NCBI RefSeq assembly: GCF_004362525.1
Contig: NZ_SNXS01000012.1
Span: 1 to 64,000, forward strand
Origin: Roseateles toxinivorans
GTDB taxonomy: Bacteria > Pseudomonadota > Gammaproteobacteria > Burkholderiales > Burkholderiaceae_C
Direction of reading: 5' to 3'
DNA length: 64,000 bases
The position numbers and the translations under genes were made by a program. Every line of letters begins with the position of its first letter. Position 1 is the first letter of the stretch. The notes beneath the pieces are model-generated. The model worked only from the letters and a program-made list of their open reading frames with translations. It made no database searches and was not told the DNA's origin. Shown piece after piece: positions 33,688 through 42,786 of the stretch.

Positions 33688-34526
33688 CGACAAGCCCCTG
33701 GCCGCGCCGAACCCTGGCCATTGCCTGCCTGGCGCTCAGCGCCTGCGCCACGCCGCCGGCCGATATGCCGCCGCTGGACACCCGCTTCAGCGCCGCGAGC
33801 CAGGACAGCCGGGTGCAGTTCATCGTCATCCACGCCACCGAGGAGGGATTCGAGGACTCGCTGCGCATACTGACCGAGGGTCCGGTCAGCAGCCACTACC
33901 TGGTGGACGCCACGCCGCCCACCGTCTACCGCCTGGTGGACGAGGATCAGCGCGCCTGGCATGCGGGGGTCAGCAGCTGGGGCCAGTTCGGCAGTCTGAA
34001 TGCCGCCTCGGTGGGCATCGAGGTGGTGAACCCGGCCCCGATCAAGACGGCCACCGGCCTCATCTGGAACACGCCCTACCCTCAGGCGCAGATCGACGCG
34101 GTGATTGCGCTGGTGAGGTCCATCGGCAGGCGCCATGGGGTGAGAGCCGACCGCATCGTCGCGCACAGCGATATCGCGCCGCAGCGCAAGGTCGACCCAG
34201 GCCCGCGATTCCCTTGGAAGCAGCTGGCAGATGCCGGGCTGATACCCTGGCCCGATGGCGCCGCCGTCGCGCGCCAGCGCCCGGCCTACGAGCAGCAACT
34301 GCCGGCCGTGAAATGGTTCCAACAGCGGCTCGCCAGCCATGGCTTCGCCGTGCCGCAGACCGGCGAGCTCGATGCCGCGACGCTGCGCGTCATCGCCGCC
34401 TTCCAGATGAAGTACCGCAACAGCCGCTACGATGGCCAGCCCGACGCCGAGACCGCCGCGCTGCTGGACGTGATCACCACGCCCGGCGGCCTGCTGATGC
34501 AGGACGGCACACCCTTCAAGCCATGA
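33684..34526 (+). CDS. N-acetylmuramoyl-L-alanine amidase, lipoprotein (AmiD-like), copy 1
   Basis: 280 residues. Lipobox: IACLALSACATPP, so probably anchored in the outer membrane. Amidase_2 domain about 40-190: FIVIHATEEGFEDSLRILTE has the first zinc histidine, GPVSSHYLVDATPPTVYRLV follows, IVAHSDIAPQRKVDPGP holds the second histidine and the third ligand region. A C-terminal peptidoglycan-binding repeat (about 205-265) ends with FQMKYRNSRYDGQPDAETAA. Cleaves the amide between MurNAc and L-Ala. Paralogue of the next gene and overlapping it by four bases. VIHATE differs from the usual VLHYT of such enzymes, so catalysis could be altered. Confidence 0.9.
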   Translation: MTTSPWPRRTLAIACLALSACATPPADMPPLDTRFSAASQDSRVQFIVIHATEEGFEDSLRILTEGPVSSHYLVDATPPTVYRLVDEDQRAWHAGVSSWGQFGSLNAASVGIEVVNPAPIKTATGLIWNTPYPQAQIDAVIALVRSIGRRHGVRADRIVAHSDIAPQRKVDPGPRFPWKQLADAGLIPWPDGAAVARQRPAYEQQLPAVKWFQQRLASHGFAVPQTGELDAATLRVIAAFQMKYRNSRYDGQPDAETAALLDVITTPGGLLMQDGTPFKP

Positions 34527-35392
34527 CACCTTCGATCAAAAGCCTCGCCGGCCCCGCCTGCCTCGCCGCAGCCCTGTTGCTCAGCGCCTGCGCCAGCGCG
34601 CCCAGGGGCGTACTGGTGGACCGCAGCTACAGCGCGACCGGCCAGGACAGCCGGGTGCTGTTCATCGTCCTGCACTACACGGTGGGCAACTTCCCCGGCG
34701 CCCTGAAGACGCTGACCCAGGGTCAGGTCTCCAGCCACTACCTGGTCAGTGATGAACCGGTGCGCATCTATGGCCTGGTGGACGAGAGCCGGCGCGCCTG
34801 GCATGCCGGCCCCAGCCACTGGAAGAGCCATGGCAACCTGAACGCCAGCTCGATCGGCATCGAGATCGTCAATCCCGGCTACACCGACACCCCCGCGGGC
34901 CGCGTCTATGCGCCGTTCTCGCCCCGGCAGATCGACGAGGTGATCGCCCTGGTCAAGGAAGTGGCCATGCGCCACGAGGTGCGGCCCGAGCGCATCCTCG
35001 GCCACAACGATGTGTCGCCGCAGTACAAGCAGGACCCCGGGCCGAACTTCCCCTGGAAGCGCCTGGCGGAAGAGGGCCTGATCCCCTGGCCCGACACCAT
35101 CGTCGTCAACGCCAAGCGGCCGGAGTTCGAGCTGCAGCTGCCCGATGTGGCCTGGTTCCAGCGCAGGCTGGCCGACCACGGCTTCGCCGTGCCGCTGCAT
35201 GGCGAGCTCGATGTCTCGACCCGCAACGTGATCTCGACCTTCCAGATGAAGTACCGGCCCGGCAATATCTCGGGCCAGCCCGACGCCGAGACCGCCGCCC
35301 TGCTCTACGCGACGACCTCGCCGGGCGGCATGCTGATGCTCAAGCCCAGCCCCTCGGACCCGGGCGCCAAGGCCTGGACCTCGCGCTGGTAG
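34523..35392 (+). CDS. N-acetylmuramoyl-L-alanine amidase, lipoprotein (AmiD-like), copy 2
   Basis: 289 residues. Lipobox: ALLLSACASAP. Amidase_2 domain starts FIVLHYTVGNFPGALKTLTQ with the first zinc ligand, then GQVSSHYLVSDEPVRIYGLV, and ILGHNDVSPQYKQDPGPNFP with the second histidine and third ligand region. C-terminal peptidoglycan-binding repeat as in copy 1, with the same FQMKYR..GQPDAETAALL text. High local identity shows recent tandem duplication. Typical AmiD function: amide cleavage of peptidoglycan and anhydro-muropeptides in the periplasm. Ends nine bases before the convergent acyltransferase gene. Confidence 0.92.
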   Translation: MTPSIKSLAGPACLAAALLLSACASAPRGVLVDRSYSATGQDSRVLFIVLHYTVGNFPGALKTLTQGQVSSHYLVSDEPVRIYGLVDESRRAWHAGPSHWKSHGNLNASSIGIEIVNPGYTDTPAGRVYAPFSPRQIDEVIALVKEVAMRHEVRPERILGHNDVSPQYKQDPGPNFPWKRLAEEGLIPWPDTIVVNAKRPEFELQLPDVAWFQRRLADHGFAVPLHGELDVSTRNVISTFQMKYRPGNISGQPDAETAALLYATTSPGGMLMLKPSPSDPGAKAWTSRW

Positions 35393-35400
35393 CCAGGCGC

Positions 35401-38091
35401 TCAGAGCGCATGCGTGACAAGCTTGAAGTCGCGGTCTTCCTCGAAGGGCTTGACGGTGAAACCCAGGCCGCGCATCAGCTTGAGCATGCCTGGGTTGTTG
35501 GCCAGCACCAGGCCCTCGATCTCGGCCAGGCCCTTCTCGCGGGCCACGTCCATGATGCTTTCCATCAGCCTTGAGCCCAGACCGCGGCCCTTGAAGTCGT
35601 CGGCCACCAGCAGCGAGAACTCGCAGCTCGACTGGTCCGGATTGGTGATGTAGCGCGACACGCCGACGATGCGCTCGGTCTCGCTGATCTCGCCATCGGC
35701 GCCGGCCACCCGCTCCTTGGCCACCGCCACCAGGGCCATCTCGCGGTCGTAGTCGATCAGCGTGAAGCGGGCCAACATCGACGGCGGCAGCTCGACCATG
35801 GACGAGACGAAGCGGAAATAGCGGCTCTCCGGCGACAGCTGCTGCACCAGGTCCTGCAGCATCTGCGCGTCGTCCGGGTGGATGGGCCGCACGGCGTACT
35901 CTCCGCCACCGGGCAGCGGCCAGTTCTGCTCGTAGCGCGCCGGATACGGCAGTATCGATAGATGGCCGTAGTTGCTTGAGCGGCCGCTGACCGCCTGCGG
36001 CGCGTTGTCGATGACGATGCGTGCATCGACGGCCACCGCGCCCGACTCGTCCACGATGATGGGGTTGATGTCCATCTCACGCAGCTGAGGCAGCTCGCAG
36101 ACCATCTCGGACACGCGCAGCAGCAGCTGCTCCAGTGCGTCCATGTCGACGGCGCTAGCACCCCGCCATTCGCCCAGCGTCTCGGCCACGCGGGAGCGTT
36201 CGATCAGCCGCCGCGCCAGGAACTGGTTCAGCGGCGGCAGCTCCATCGCGCGGTCATTGATCAGCTCGATCATCGTGCCGCCGGCACCGAACACGATCAC
36301 CGGGCCGAAGGGCTCGTCGCTGACCAGTCCGATATAGATCTCGCGCCCGCGCCGGGCCCGCGCCATCTTCTGCACCGTGATGCCGTTGATGCGCGCCTGC
36401 GGCTGCAGGCGGCCGACCCGCTCGACCATATCGTTGTAGGCGTCGCGCACCGCCGTGCCGCTGGCCAGGTTCAGCACCACGCCCTGCACATCGGACTTGT
36501 GGCTGATGTCGGGCGAGGCAATCTTCAAGGCCACCGGAAAGCCCAGCTGGGTGGCGATCATCATCGCCTCGTTGGCATTGCGCGCCAGTATGGTGTTGGT
36601 GACCGGGATGTGGAAGGCCGACAGCAGGGTCTTGGACTCCATCTCGGTCAGCACCTTGCGGCGCTCGGCCAGCACGCTCTCGATGACCAGGCGAGCGGCC
36701 TCGATGTCGGGCTTGGCCAGGGTGGACAGCGGCGGCGGCGTCTGCTGCAGCAGCAGCTGGTTCTGATAGAAGGAGGCGATATTGCCGAAGGCCCCCACCG
36801 CCGCCTCGGGCGTGCGAAAGCTCGGTATCGCGGCCTCGTTCAATATCACTCGCGCCGCCTGCACGGTGGCGTCGCCCATCCAGCAGCACAGCAGCGGCTT
36901 GCCGATGCTGCGCTTGATCTCGCCCAGCGCGCGGGCCACGGCCGAGGCGTCGCCGCCGACCTTGGGCGAGTAGATCGCGAGCACGCCGTCGATGGCCCGG
37001 TCGCGGCAGGCTACCTCGATCGCCGCCTTGTAGTGCTCGGGCGTGGCCTCCTCGGACAGGTCGATCAGGTCCGCCAACGAAGCATGTCCGTTCAGCAGCG
37101 GCTTCAGCGCCGCCACACTGTCGGCCGACAGTTTGCCCAGGTCCAGCGCGATCTCGTTGATCCAGTCGGCGGCCAGAACGCCGGGCCCGCCGCCATTGGT
37201 GACGATGGCCAGGCGCTTGCCCACCGGCCGGTAGCGCGAGGCCAGGCATTTGGCGGCCGAGAACAGCTCGACGAAGGAGCGCACGCGCACCGCACCCGCC
37301 CGGCGCAGCGCCGCATCGAAGACGTCGTCGCTGCCGACAATGGTGCCGCTGTGCGTCTGCGCCGCCTCATTGCCGGCCGGCCGGCGGCCGGCCTTCAGCA
37401 CCACCACCGGCTTGGCATTGGCGGCCATGCGCAGCGCGCTCATGAAGCGGCGCGCGTTGGAGATGCCTTCGAGGTAGACGATGATGCTGTGCGTCTGCGC
37501 ATCGTTGGCCAGGAAGTCCAGCACCTGAGCGATGTCCACCGAGGTATTGGGCCCCAGCGACACCACCGACGAGAAGCCCACCGCATTGTTGCTGGCCCAG
37601 TCCAGCATCGAGGCGGTCAGCGCCCCCGACTGAGACACCAGGGCCAGCGAGCCCACCCGGGCCAGCGGCCCGGCCGCGCTGGCATTGAGCTGCAGCTGCG
37701 GGCGCTGCAGGCCCAGGCAGTTGGGCCCCAGCAGGAACACGCCCTCGCGGCGGGCTATTTTCTTCAGCTCGGCCGCCTGCTCCGCGCCGATGCCGCTGGA
37801 GATGACCAGCGCCGCTCGGCAACTCACCCGGCCCGCGATTTCGAGCGCGGCGGCCAGGTCCTCGGGCGGCAGCGCGATGATGGCCAGGTCGGCCCGCGCC
37901 TGAGCCAGATCGGCCAGGGTGCCGGTGGTGTGTATGTCCAGGAACTGCAGGGTGCCGGTGTAGCGCTGGGCGCGCAGAGCCGCGTGCAGGGCCTGAGCAT
38001 GGGGGGTCAGCGAGGCCGGATCATCGGCCCGGCCGGCGAACACGACGATGGCCTCGGGCTGAAACAGCGGGGTCAGGTAATGCTTGTCCAT
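35401..38091 (-). CDS. Bifunctional acyl-CoA synthetase-like / GNAT protein acetyltransferase (PatZ-Pka type)
   Basis: 896 residues. Order: CoA-binding domain (about 1-130, with LLGPNCLG), succinyl-CoA-synthetase-like flavodoxin region (about 145-300; conserved histidine in NEAAQTHSGTIVG), ATP-grasp domain (about 480-700), and a C-terminal GNAT domain (about 735-896; DDFKGRGLGSRLMESIMDVA is the acetyl-CoA loop). This is the architecture of YfiQ/PatZ and Pka, which acetylate protein lysines, including acetyl-CoA synthetase. It follows six bases after the HDAC-like gene, so a lysine acetylase and deacetylase are likely co-expressed. The ligase part is probably regulatory or inactive in this family. 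Confidence 0.9.
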   Translation of the reverse strand: MDKHYLTPLFQPEAIVVFAGRADDPASLTPHAQALHAALRAQRYTGTLQFLDIHTTGTLADLAQARADLAIIALPPEDLAAALEIAGRVSCRAALVISSGIGAEQAAELKKIARREGVFLLGPNCLGLQRPQLQLNASAAGPLARVGSLALVSQSGALTASMLDWASNNAVGFSSVVSLGPNTSVDIAQVLDFLANDAQTHSIIVYLEGISNARRFMSALRMAANAKPVVVLKAGRRPAGNEAAQTHSGTIVGSDDVFDAALRRAGAVRVRSFVELFSAAKCLASRYRPVGKRLAIVTNGGGPGVLAADWINEIALDLGKLSADSVAALKPLLNGHASLADLIDLSEEATPEHYKAAIEVACRDRAIDGVLAIYSPKVGGDASAVARALGEIKRSIGKPLLCCWMGDATVQAARVILNEAAIPSFRTPEAAVGAFGNIASFYQNQLLLQQTPPPLSTLAKPDIEAARLVIESVLAERRKVLTEMESKTLLSAFHIPVTNTILARNANEAMMIATQLGFPVALKIASPDISHKSDVQGVVLNLASGTAVRDAYNDMVERVGRLQPQARINGITVQKMARARRGREIYIGLVSDEPFGPVIVFGAGGTMIELINDRAMELPPLNQFLARRLIERSRVAETLGEWRGASAVDMDALEQLLLRVSEMVCELPQLREMDINPIIVDESGAVAVDARIVIDNAPQAVSGRSSNYGHLSILPYPARYEQNWPLPGGGEYAVRPIHPDDAQMLQDLVQQLSPESRYFRFVSSMVELPPSMLARFTLIDYDREMALVAVAKERVAGADGEISETERIVGVSRYITNPDQSSCEFSLLVADDFKGRGLGSRLMESIMDVAREKGLAEIEGLVLANNPGMLKLMRGLGFTVKPFEEDRDFKLVTHAL

Positions 38092-38097
38092 AGACTT

Positions 38098-39024
38098 CTA
38101 GTCGGCTCCGATCAGCACTTTCACATGGGCGGCCACGCTGCGCGCCAAGGGGCTCAGCACATAGCCGCCTTCCAGGCAGGAGATCACGCGGCCCTGGGCA
38201 TGGCGGCGTGCCACGTCCATCAGCTGCCGGGTGACCCATTCATAGTCGGCCTCGACCAGGCCCAGATTGCCCATATCGTCCTCGCGGTGGCCATCGAAGC
38301 CGGCCGAGACATAGATCAGCTGCGGCCGGAAGGCCTCCAGCGCCGGCAGCCAGCGCCCGGTCACGGCGGCGCGGAAGGCCTCGCTGCCCGAGCGCGTCGG
38401 CAGCGGCACGTTGACCATGTTCCGGGCCTGGTCCTCCTCGCCCGAGAAGGGGTAGAGGCCACGCTCGAAGATCGAGCACATCAGCACCCGCTCGTCGTCG
38501 CGCAGTATGTCCTCGCTGCCATTGCCATGGTGCACGTCGAAGTCGATCAGCGCCACACGCTCGATGCCGTGCACGTCCAGCGCGTGGCGTATGCCGACGG
38601 CGACATTGTTGAAGAAGCAGAAGCCCATCGCCGCCCCGCGCTCGGCATGGTGGCCCGGCGGGCGCACGCAGCAGAAGGCCGACGGAGCCTCACCCTTGAG
38701 CACCAGATCGGTGGCCAGCACGGCGGCCCCGGCGGCGCGCAGCGCGGCCTGCAGGGTGAACGGGTTCATGCTGGTGTCGGGGTCCACCTGGTGATGGCCT
38801 TCGGCTGGCGAGGCATCCATCAGCTCGCGCACATAGAGCGACGAGTGGGCATGCGAGAGCTGGTCCAGCGTGGCCAGCGGTGCGTCGTAGGGCAGCATGT
38901 AGTCGAGCAGGCCCTTGACCAGCAGGTGGTCATTGATGGCACCCAGCCGCTCAGGGCACTCGGGGTGGTGGGCGCCCATCTCGTGGCGCGCGCAGTCGGC
39001 ATGGGTGATGTAGGCGGCAAGCAT
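38098..39024 (-). CDS. Histone deacetylase-family amidohydrolase
   Basis: 308 residues. The HDAC fold with CVRPPGHHAERGAAMGFCFF, VALIDFDVHHGNGSEDIL and IYVSAGFDGHREDD shows the zinc ligands (Asp and His of DFDVHHG, and Asp of AGFDGH) and the charge-relay histidines of GHHAE. Family members deacetylate lysines, acetylpolyamines or acetoin-related compounds. GGAGACAGCC precedes the ATG at 39024. Upstream partner of a PatZ-type acetyltransferase gene; divergent from a ureohydrolase, which leaves the alternative of acetylpolyamine hydrolysis open. Confidence 0.9.
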   Translation of the reverse strand: MLAAYITHADCARHEMGAHHPECPERLGAINDHLLVKGLLDYMLPYDAPLATLDQLSHAHSSLYVRELMDASPAEGHHQVDPDTSMNPFTLQAALRAAGAAVLATDLVLKGEAPSAFCCVRPPGHHAERGAAMGFCFFNNVAVGIRHALDVHGIERVALIDFDVHHGNGSEDILRDDERVLMCSIFERGLYPFSGEEDQARNMVNVPLPTRSGSEAFRAAVTGRWLPALEAFRPQLIYVSAGFDGHREDDMGNLGLVEADYEWVTRQLMDVARRHAQGRVISCLEGGYVLSPLARSVAAHVKVLIGAD

Positions 39025-39157
39025 GGCTGTCTCCGGTCGCGCCCTGTGGTCAGGGTCGGGCGCTCGGGCCAGTCTATGCCGCGACAGCTGACCCGACCAT
39101 GACAAATGGCAAGCCGGCTTGGTACAGTGGCCCGGCCATCCATTGCATCCAATACCC

Positions 39158-40081
39158 ATGTCCAACTTCGCCTTTCACAGCAACAGCACGTTCATGAAGG
39201 TCGCTGCCGGCGAGGGCGGCAAGCCCTATGCCATCGCCGGCATTGCCTGGGACGGCTGCGTGACCAACCGCCCCGGCGCCCGCTTCGGCCCCAGCGCCAT
39301 CCGCCAGGCCAGCCATATGCTGTGCGATGGCACGCACCCGCATTTCGACTGCAGCCCCGAGGCCATGCTCACCGATGTCGGCGACCTGGCCCTGCCCAAC
39401 ACCAGCCTCGACGGCATGCGGGCGGCGATGATGCCGCTGCTGCCGTCTTTGCTTGCCGGCCATCACATGGCCTGGCTGGGCGGCGACCATTCGATCACCC
39501 TGCCGCTGCTGCGCGCCTACAAGGCGCACCTCGGCCGGCCACTGGCGGTGATCCATTTCGACGCCCATTGCGACACCTGGGAAGACCATTTCGGCGAGCC
39601 CAGCGGCCATGGCACCTGGGTCTACGAGGCGATCCAGGAGGGCCTGGTCATCCGGGAGGGCTTCGTCCAGTTCGGCATACGCTCGGCCGGTCTGCGCGAG
39701 GCCCGCGAGTACGTGCGCGACCAGGGCGGCCAGATCTTCGACGCGCGCAGCCTGCGCGGGCTGGAGAGCCCGGCTCAGCTGGCACCCGTGCTTGCCGCGG
39801 TGCGCGAACGGATGGCGGCGCTGGGCCACCCGCCCGTCTATCTGAGCCTGGACATCGACTGCCTGGACCCGGCCTTTGCCCCCGGCACCGGCACGCCCGA
39901 GCCCGGCGGCATGAGCACCAACCAGGTCTTCAGCCTGCTGGAGGAGTTGGCCGACCTGAACTTCGTCGGCATGGACTGCGTCGAGGTCGCCCCGCCCTAC
40001 GACCATGCCGAGCTGACCAGCTATGCGGCCGCCCAGTTCGTCTGGACCTATCTGTGCGGGCGCATAGCGGCGAGGGCATAG
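39158..40081 (+). CDS. Ureohydrolase (arginase/agmatinase family)
   Basis: 307 residues from the ATG at 39158. Both manganese-binding motifs are present: AWLGGDHSITLPL, IHFDAHCDTWEDHFG (DxHxD) and LSLDIDCLDPAFAPGTGTPE (DxDxxDP). Fits the agmatinase/guanidinobutyrase clade more than arginase, because of the DxHCDT...GxxHGTW text. Hydrolyses a guanidino group to urea and an amine. No strong ribosome site. Neighbours: HDAC-like gene divergent (133 bases apart), DppA receptor downstream. Substrate not determined. Confidence 0.9.
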   Translation: MSNFAFHSNSTFMKVAAGEGGKPYAIAGIAWDGCVTNRPGARFGPSAIRQASHMLCDGTHPHFDCSPEAMLTDVGDLALPNTSLDGMRAAMMPLLPSLLAGHHMAWLGGDHSITLPLLRAYKAHLGRPLAVIHFDAHCDTWEDHFGEPSGHGTWVYEAIQEGLVIREGFVQFGIRSAGLREAREYVRDQGGQIFDARSLRGLESPAQLAPVLAAVRERMAALGHPPVYLSLDIDCLDPAFAPGTGTPEPGGMSTNQVFSLLEELADLNFVGMDCVEVAPPYDHAELTSYAAAQFVWTYLCGRIAARA

Positions 40082-40108
40082 GCTGGGGTAGCGTTCCCGC
40101 GAATCCCC

Positions 40109-40123
40109 ATAACCTATAGTTAT
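40109..40123. promoter_or_regulatory. Candidate LysR operator upstream of the dipeptide receptor gene
   Basis: ATAACCTATAGTTAT is a perfect inverted repeat (ATAAC - 5 bases - GTTAT) in a short AT-rich part of the 120-base gap between the ureohydrolase and DppA genes. It has the T-N11-A form used by LysR-type regulators. A LysR gene follows the dppA-like gene at 41875. Binding is inferred. Confidence 0.4.
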
Positions 40124-40201
40124 CGACAGAACCGGCCATTTCACTTGTTGATCGGATGTCGCCCTTTCAACAATGGGCCCTCCTTGCTGCCCTGCCCCGC
40201 C

Positions 40202-41782
40202 ATGAAGCCCATCTGCCGTCCCATCGTCCTTGCCGCCGCTGCCCTGCTGCTGGCCCTGAGCGCCCAGGCCAAGCCGCTGGTCTACTGCGCCGACGCCAGC
40301 CCCGAGGGCTTCGACCCCGGGCTGTGGGACACCAGCAGCACCAGCAACGTCAACAACCAGATGTTCCAGGGCCTGGTCGGCTTCAAGCGCGGCACGACCG
40401 AGCTGGAGCCGGCCCTGGCCACCCGCTGGGAAGTCTCGCCCGATGCCAGGACCTTCACCTTCAGCCTGCGCCCGGGCGTGAAGTTCCACAAGACGGCCTA
40501 TTTCACGCCAACGCGCACCCTGAACGCCGACGACGTGCTGTTCACCTTCGGCCGCTTCACCGAGGCCAAGCATGCGTTCAACGTGGCCTTTCCGGCCACC
40601 TTCGTCTATCCGCACAACCTCGGCCTGGCACAGATGCTGGCGGGCATGGACCGCGTCGATGACATGACGGTGCGCTTCCGGCTGAAGGTGCCCAACGTCA
40701 CCTTCCTGTCCTATTTCGCGATGTCCTTCGGCGGTATCCAGTCGGCCGAGTACGCAGCCCAGCTACTGAAGGCCGGCAAGGCGCCCGACATCAACAACCT
40801 GCCCATAGGCACCGGCCCGTTCCGTTTCAAGTCCTACAAGAAGGACGATGTGCTGCGCATGGAGGCCCATAGCGACTACTGGGGCAAGCCGCAGCAGACC
40901 GAGGCGCTGATCTACACGATGAGCCGCGAGCCCGGCGTGCGCGTGCAAAAGCTGCTGGCCGGCGAATGCCATGTGACGGCACCGCTGCGCGATGTCGATG
41001 TCAGCGCGCTGGATGGCAAGCCCGGCGTCACCGTGATGAAGACGCAGGCGCTGAACATCTCCTACCTGTCCTTCAATCTGAAGAAGGCGCCCACCGACCA
41101 GCGCGAGGTGCGCGAGGCGCTGGACATCGCGATCGACCGCGATGCGCTGTTCAAGGCCCTGTTCCCGCGCGGCGACGCGATGCAGGCGGTCAGCGCCTTT
41201 CCGCCGTCCATCCCGGGCTACAACAAAAAGCTGAAGAACGAATTCAACCCCGAGCGCGCCCGCCAGCTGCTGGCCAAGGCCGGCCATGCCAAGGGGCTGG
41301 CGCTGGACCTGTGGTCGCTGCCGGTGGCGCGGCCCACCAATCCCAATGGCGCGCTGATGGCGCAGATGATCCAGCAGGACTGGGCCAAGATCGGCGTCAA
41401 GGCGACGATCAAGAGCTATGAGTGGGGCGAGTACCTGAAGCGCGCCAACAGCGGCGAGCACAACGTCTATATGAGCGGCTGGTCCGGCGACACCGGCGAC
41501 GCCGACGACTTCCTGAGCCCCAACCTGACCTGCGCCGCCAACCCCAGCGGCATCAAGTTCTGCAACGCCGAGTTCGACCGGCTGGTCAACGAGGCCCGCG
41601 CCAGCACCGACGCGAAGAAGCGCGTCGCCCTGTACGAGCAGGCGCAGGAGATCTTCAAGCGCGAGCGGCCCTGGATCACCATGGCGCACTCGTCCGTCTA
41701 CATCCCGCTGCGCAGCGAGGTGACAGGTTTTGTCATGGCGCCCAATGGCAGCGTGGAATTCGAGAACGTGTATCGAAGATGA
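40202..41782 (+). CDS. Dipeptide ABC transporter substrate-binding protein (DppA-like)
   Basis: 526 residues with a signal peptide (MKPICRPIVLAAAALLLALSAQA). The mature start KPLVYCADASPEGFDPGLWD and TRTLNADDVLFTFGRF match E. coli DppA closely in layout, and later text (WSGDTGDADDFLSPNLTC) fits the SBP_bac_5 family. It would capture dipeptides in the periplasm for import by Dpp permeases that are not in the window. It precedes a LysR regulator, a D-Ala-D-Ala dipeptidase and an LD-carboxypeptidase, so wall-derived peptides are a likely ligand. Confidence 0.92.
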   Translation: MKPICRPIVLAAAALLLALSAQAKPLVYCADASPEGFDPGLWDTSSTSNVNNQMFQGLVGFKRGTTELEPALATRWEVSPDARTFTFSLRPGVKFHKTAYFTPTRTLNADDVLFTFGRFTEAKHAFNVAFPATFVYPHNLGLAQMLAGMDRVDDMTVRFRLKVPNVTFLSYFAMSFGGIQSAEYAAQLLKAGKAPDINNLPIGTGPFRFKSYKKDDVLRMEAHSDYWGKPQQTEALIYTMSREPGVRVQKLLAGECHVTAPLRDVDVSALDGKPGVTVMKTQALNISYLSFNLKKAPTDQREVREALDIAIDRDALFKALFPRGDAMQAVSAFPPSIPGYNKKLKNEFNPERARQLLAKAGHAKGLALDLWSLPVARPTNPNGALMAQMIQQDWAKIGVKATIKSYEWGEYLKRANSGEHNVYMSGWSGDTGDADDFLSPNLTCAANPSGIKFCNAEFDRLVNEARASTDAKKRVALYEQAQEIFKRERPWITMAHSSVYIPLRSEVTGFVMAPNGSVEFENVYRR

Positions 41783-41807
41783 AACCCCTCGCCCCACGAG
41801 TACATGG

Positions 41808-41850
41808 TGCGGCCCCCCGAGGGGGCGCGGGCCGGCTTGGGGCGGCCCGG
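41808..41850. repeat. GC-rich palindromic intergenic element
   Basis: In the 92-base gap between the dppA-like and lysR genes: CCCCC-GA-GGGGG at 41814-41825 followed by further GGCC-rich palindromic text. Looks like the short GC-rich hairpin elements found between genes in Burkholderiales. May act as a weak terminator; no T-run. Confidence 0.35.
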
Positions 41851-41874
41851 CGCTCGGCCCGATGAAAGCGATGC

Positions 41875-42786
41875 ATGAGACTTAGACATATCGAGGTGTT
41901 CCACGCTGTCATGCAGGCCGGCACCATCAGCGGCGCGGCGCAGCTGCTGCACATCTCGCAGCCGGCCGTGACCAAGGTGCTGCAGCATTGCGAGCTGCAG
42001 CTGGGCATGGCCCTGTTCGACCGGGTGCGCGGCAAGCTCTACCCGACGCCCGAGGCCGAGCGCCTGTTCGTCGAGATCGACAAGCTCAACCGCGACCTGG
42101 TCGCGATCCGCCGGCTGGCGGCCAATCTGCGTGTCGGCGAGACCGAGCTGGTGCGCGTGGTCGCCACGCCGACGCTGGGGGCCTCGGTCATACCGCCGGC
42201 CATGACGCGCTGGTGCAAGGCTTACCCCAAGGGCCGCTGCGAGCTGTCCACCAACCACACGCGCGAGATCGTCAATGCGCTGCTGCTGGGCGAGGCCGAC
42301 CTGGCCCTGTCGCTGCAGGACCCCCGCCACCCGGGCATCAAGACCGAGTGCATCGCCACCGGCACCATGGTCGCCCTGTGCCCCAATGGCAGCGTCGAGG
42401 CCGGCCTCGGCGGACCGCTGGCGGTGGCCGAGTTCGACACCGAGCTGATCGGCCTGGCCGCCGACGACGCGCTGGGCAGCGTGGTGATGAATGCCTGCGA
42501 GGCCCAGGGCGTGCACCCGCAGTCGCGCATCACCGTGCAGACCTACCAGCTGGCGCGCTCCCTGGTCGAGGCCGGCGTGGGCATGACGGTGGTGGACCCG
42601 TTCACCGCCGCGTCCAGCGACCGGTCCAAGCTGCGCATACGCCCGCTGGCGCCGGCTATTTCCGTGCAGCTCTACCTGCTCACCGCGGCCAGCGCGCCGC
42701 TGGCCCAGTCGGCCAGGCGCCTGGTCAAGTACCTCGGCGAGGCCGCCAAGGACTGCCTGGAAAGCATCAAGGAAACACCGAAGTGA
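41875..42786 (+). CDS. LysR family transcriptional regulator
   Basis: 303 residues. N-terminal winged helix-turn-helix: LRHIEVFHAVMQAGTISGAA, QLLHISQPAVTKVLQHCELQ. The rest is the two-lobed LysR co-inducer domain. Stop and the next start share GTGA, so it is translationally coupled to a D-Ala-D-Ala dipeptidase gene. It belongs to the branch found next to peptide or arginine/ornithine transport genes. Probably regulates the dppA-like gene through the palindrome at 40109-40123. Confidence 0.92.
   Translation: MRLRHIEVFHAVMQAGTISGAAQLLHISQPAVTKVLQHCELQLGMALFDRVRGKLYPTPEAERLFVEIDKLNRDLVAIRRLAANLRVGETELVRVVATPTLGASVIPPAMTRWCKAYPKGRCELSTNHTREIVNALLLGEADLALSLQDPRHPGIKTECIATGTMVALCPNGSVEAGLGGPLAVAEFDTELIGLAADDALGSVVMNACEAQGVHPQSRITVQTYQLARSLVEAGVGMTVVDPFTAASSDRSKLRIRPLAPAISVQLYLLTAASAPLAQSARRLVKYLGEAAKDCLESIKETPK

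Noticed and set aside
36499-39102. Plus-strand open frame of 867 codons
   Set aside because: Antisense to the PatZ-type and HDAC genes, low complexity (QH/GA-rich), no domain.
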